NCBI GenBank assembly: GCA_902506225.1
Contig: LR733345.1
Coordinates: 124,001-188,000, forward strand
Direction: 5' to 3'
Source: Faucicola sp902506225
Lineage (GTDB): Bacteria; Pseudomonadota; Gammaproteobacteria; Pseudomonadales; Moraxellaceae
Length of the DNA: 64,000 nucleotides
The position numbers were made by a program, and so were the translations under genes. The notes below the pieces were generated by a model that saw only the letters and a list, made by a program, of their open reading frames with translations, was not told the origin of the DNA and ran no database searches. Shown in pieces: positions 62,852 to 64,000 of the stretch (positions are counted from its first letter, which is position 1; each line of letters opens with the position of its first letter).

Positions 62852-64000
62852 ATGCAGTTTTCAAAGTTTGGTGAAAAGTTTACCAAAAATAGCGGTATTT
62901 TGCAGTTAATGGATGATTTGGGCAACGCGCTTAACAGCGAGCAGCCGATTAATATGCTCGGCGGTGGCAATCCAGCACGGATTGATACAGTTAACCAAAC
63001 CTATTGGTCGGTATTTAAAACCCTAGCTGAAGGTGATATGGGCTCAATGGCCATCGAAAATATCGGAAACTACTCAACGCCGCAGGGCGATGCCAAGTTT
63101 ATTGCAGCATTGGTAGATTTTTTTAATCGCCATTATGACTGGCAGCTGTCCACAGACAATATCGCCCTGACCAATGGCTCACAAAACGCATTTTTTTATT
63201 TATTTAACTTGTTTGGTGGGCAGTTTGACGATACTAAACAAGGCAGCATAGATAAAAAAATTCTATTACCCCTTGCCCCAGAATATGTGGGTTATGCCGA
63301 TGCTCATGTAGATGGGCAGCATTTTATCGCAGTGCTACCCAGCATTGAATTTGTGCAACATCAAGGTGAAGACGGCTTTTTTAAATACCGAGTCGATTTT
63401 GACACCCTAGAAAATTTGGCTGAATTGCACAACGGCGAAATTGGGGCAATTTGTTGTTCCCGCCCCACCAACCCAACAGGCAACGTGCTGACTGATGACG
63501 AAATGGCGCGCCTTGAAGCGATTGCCAAGCGCTTTGATATCCCCCTGATTATCGATAATGCGTATGGGATGCCGTTCCCCAATATCATCTATAGCCAAGC
63601 CACGCTCAATTGGAATGAGCAAATTATTTTGTGCTTTAGCTTATCAAAAATCGGTTTGCCTGGGGTGCGTACAGGGATTGTGGTCGCCAATCCGCAGGTG
63701 GTCAAAGCGATTAGCAGCCTAAACGCGATTGTTAATTTAGCGCCGACCCGTTTTGGTGCGGCGATTGCGACGCCACTGCTACAAGATGACCGGCTAAAAG
63801 ATTTGTCTGATAACCATATTCGTCCGTTTTATCAAGGACAAGCCAAATTAGCCGTGCAGCTCCTAAAACAAGAACTGGGCGACTTGCCAAGCCCCTATAA
63901 CAATGCGATGAAAATCCACAAGCCTGAAGGTGCGATTTTCTTGTGGGTGTGGTTTAAAGATTTGCCGATAACCACGGTGGAATTGTATGAGCGATTAAAA
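62852..64000 (+). CDS. avtA: Valine--pyruvate aminotransferase (5' part)
   Basis: PLP-dependent transaminase exchanging amino groups between valine and pyruvate. 383 codons are present and the gene runs off the window. It matches E. coli AvtA along its length: QFSKFGEKFTKNSGI, MLGGGNPARID, TNGSQNAFFYLFNLF, PLAPEYVGYADA, SRPTNPTGNVLTD, IDNAYGMPFP and the PLP-lysine region LSKIGLPGVRTGI. The ATG follows AAAGGGGCAATC. Divergent from envZ. Confidence 0.96.
   Translation, partial: MQFSKFGEKFTKNSGILQLMDDLGNALNSEQPINMLGGGNPARIDTVNQTYWSVFKTLAEGDMGSMAIENIGNYSTPQGDAKFIAALVDFFNRHYDWQLSTDNIALTNGSQNAFFYLFNLFGGQFDDTKQGSIDKKILLPLAPEYVGYADAHVDGQHFIAVLPSIEFVQHQGEDGFFKYRVDFDTLENLAELHNGEIGAICCSRPTNPTGNVLTDDEMARLEAIAKRFDIPLIIDNAYGMPFPNIIYSQATLNWNEQIILCFSLSKIGLPGVRTGIVVANPQVVKAISSLNAIVNLAPTRFGAAIATPLLQDDRLKDLSDNHIRPFYQGQAKLAVQLLKQELGDLPSPYNNAMKIHKPEGAIFLWVWFKDLPITTVELYERLK

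Overview
The window is about 64 kb of AT-leaning chromosome (roughly 42-43% G+C by eye) from a gammaproteobacterium of the family Moraxellaceae. The 16S sequence, the BfmR protein, the atp operon and the def/lysM/dprA/tsaC order all fit, and from memory the 16S looks most like Moraxella (Faucicola) osloensis. I could not run a search to confirm the species. The recF-gyrB pair at the left edge and two ParB-binding (parS) palindromes place the left part close to the replication origin.

Layout. 1-19 kb: recF (end), gyrB, mntP, a large glycine-zipper protein, guaA, dsbB, gshA, a Roadblock protein, erpA, the ABC-F ATPase yheS, a peroxiredoxin-glutaredoxin fusion, yajQ, hisB, def, a LysM protein, dprA and tsaC. 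19-22 kb: grpE and dnaK, each with a sigma-32-like promoter. 22.3-30.1 kb: an rRNA operon (16S, tRNA-Ile, tRNA-Ala, 23S, 5S). Its 23S gene carries an insert in helix 25 that encodes a small GIY-YIG nuclease between 18-bp inverted arms. The rRNA region also shows clear assembly damage: two N bases, a shortened 16S, a 227-bp 23S duplication, and duplicated 5S and tnpB parts with exact 127-bp overlaps. 30-43 kb: a large catalase, tRNA-Ser, an exported nuclease, a DUF2147 protein, glnK-amtB with a sigma-54-like site, murD-ftsW, dksA-gluQ, cpdA and zur. 43-50.7 kb: the complete ATP synthase operon, with hairpins only after the genes for the multi-copy subunits c, alpha and beta. 51-61 kb: the response regulator bfmR and its kinase bfmS, separated by a nitric-oxide/nitrite module (norB, nsrR, nirK, nirV, SCO). 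61-64 kb: a small membrane protein, an EnvZ-like kinase with no regulator beside it, and the start of avtA.

How genes work together. NsrR probably represses norB and nirK through 23-bp palindromes. NirK makes NO from nitrite and NorB removes it; NirV and the SCO protein probably help NirK maturation or copper delivery. GshA makes the glutathione used by the Prx-Grx fusion. GlnK controls AmtB. MurD and FtsW act in septal peptidoglycan synthesis.

The points most worth a second look are the GIY-YIG insert in 23S rRNA and its shared 16-mer with the spacer beside tRNA-Ala, the splitting of bfmRS by the NO module, an NsrR with a 57-residue insertion inside its cluster-ligand set, and the hairpin pattern in the atp operon.
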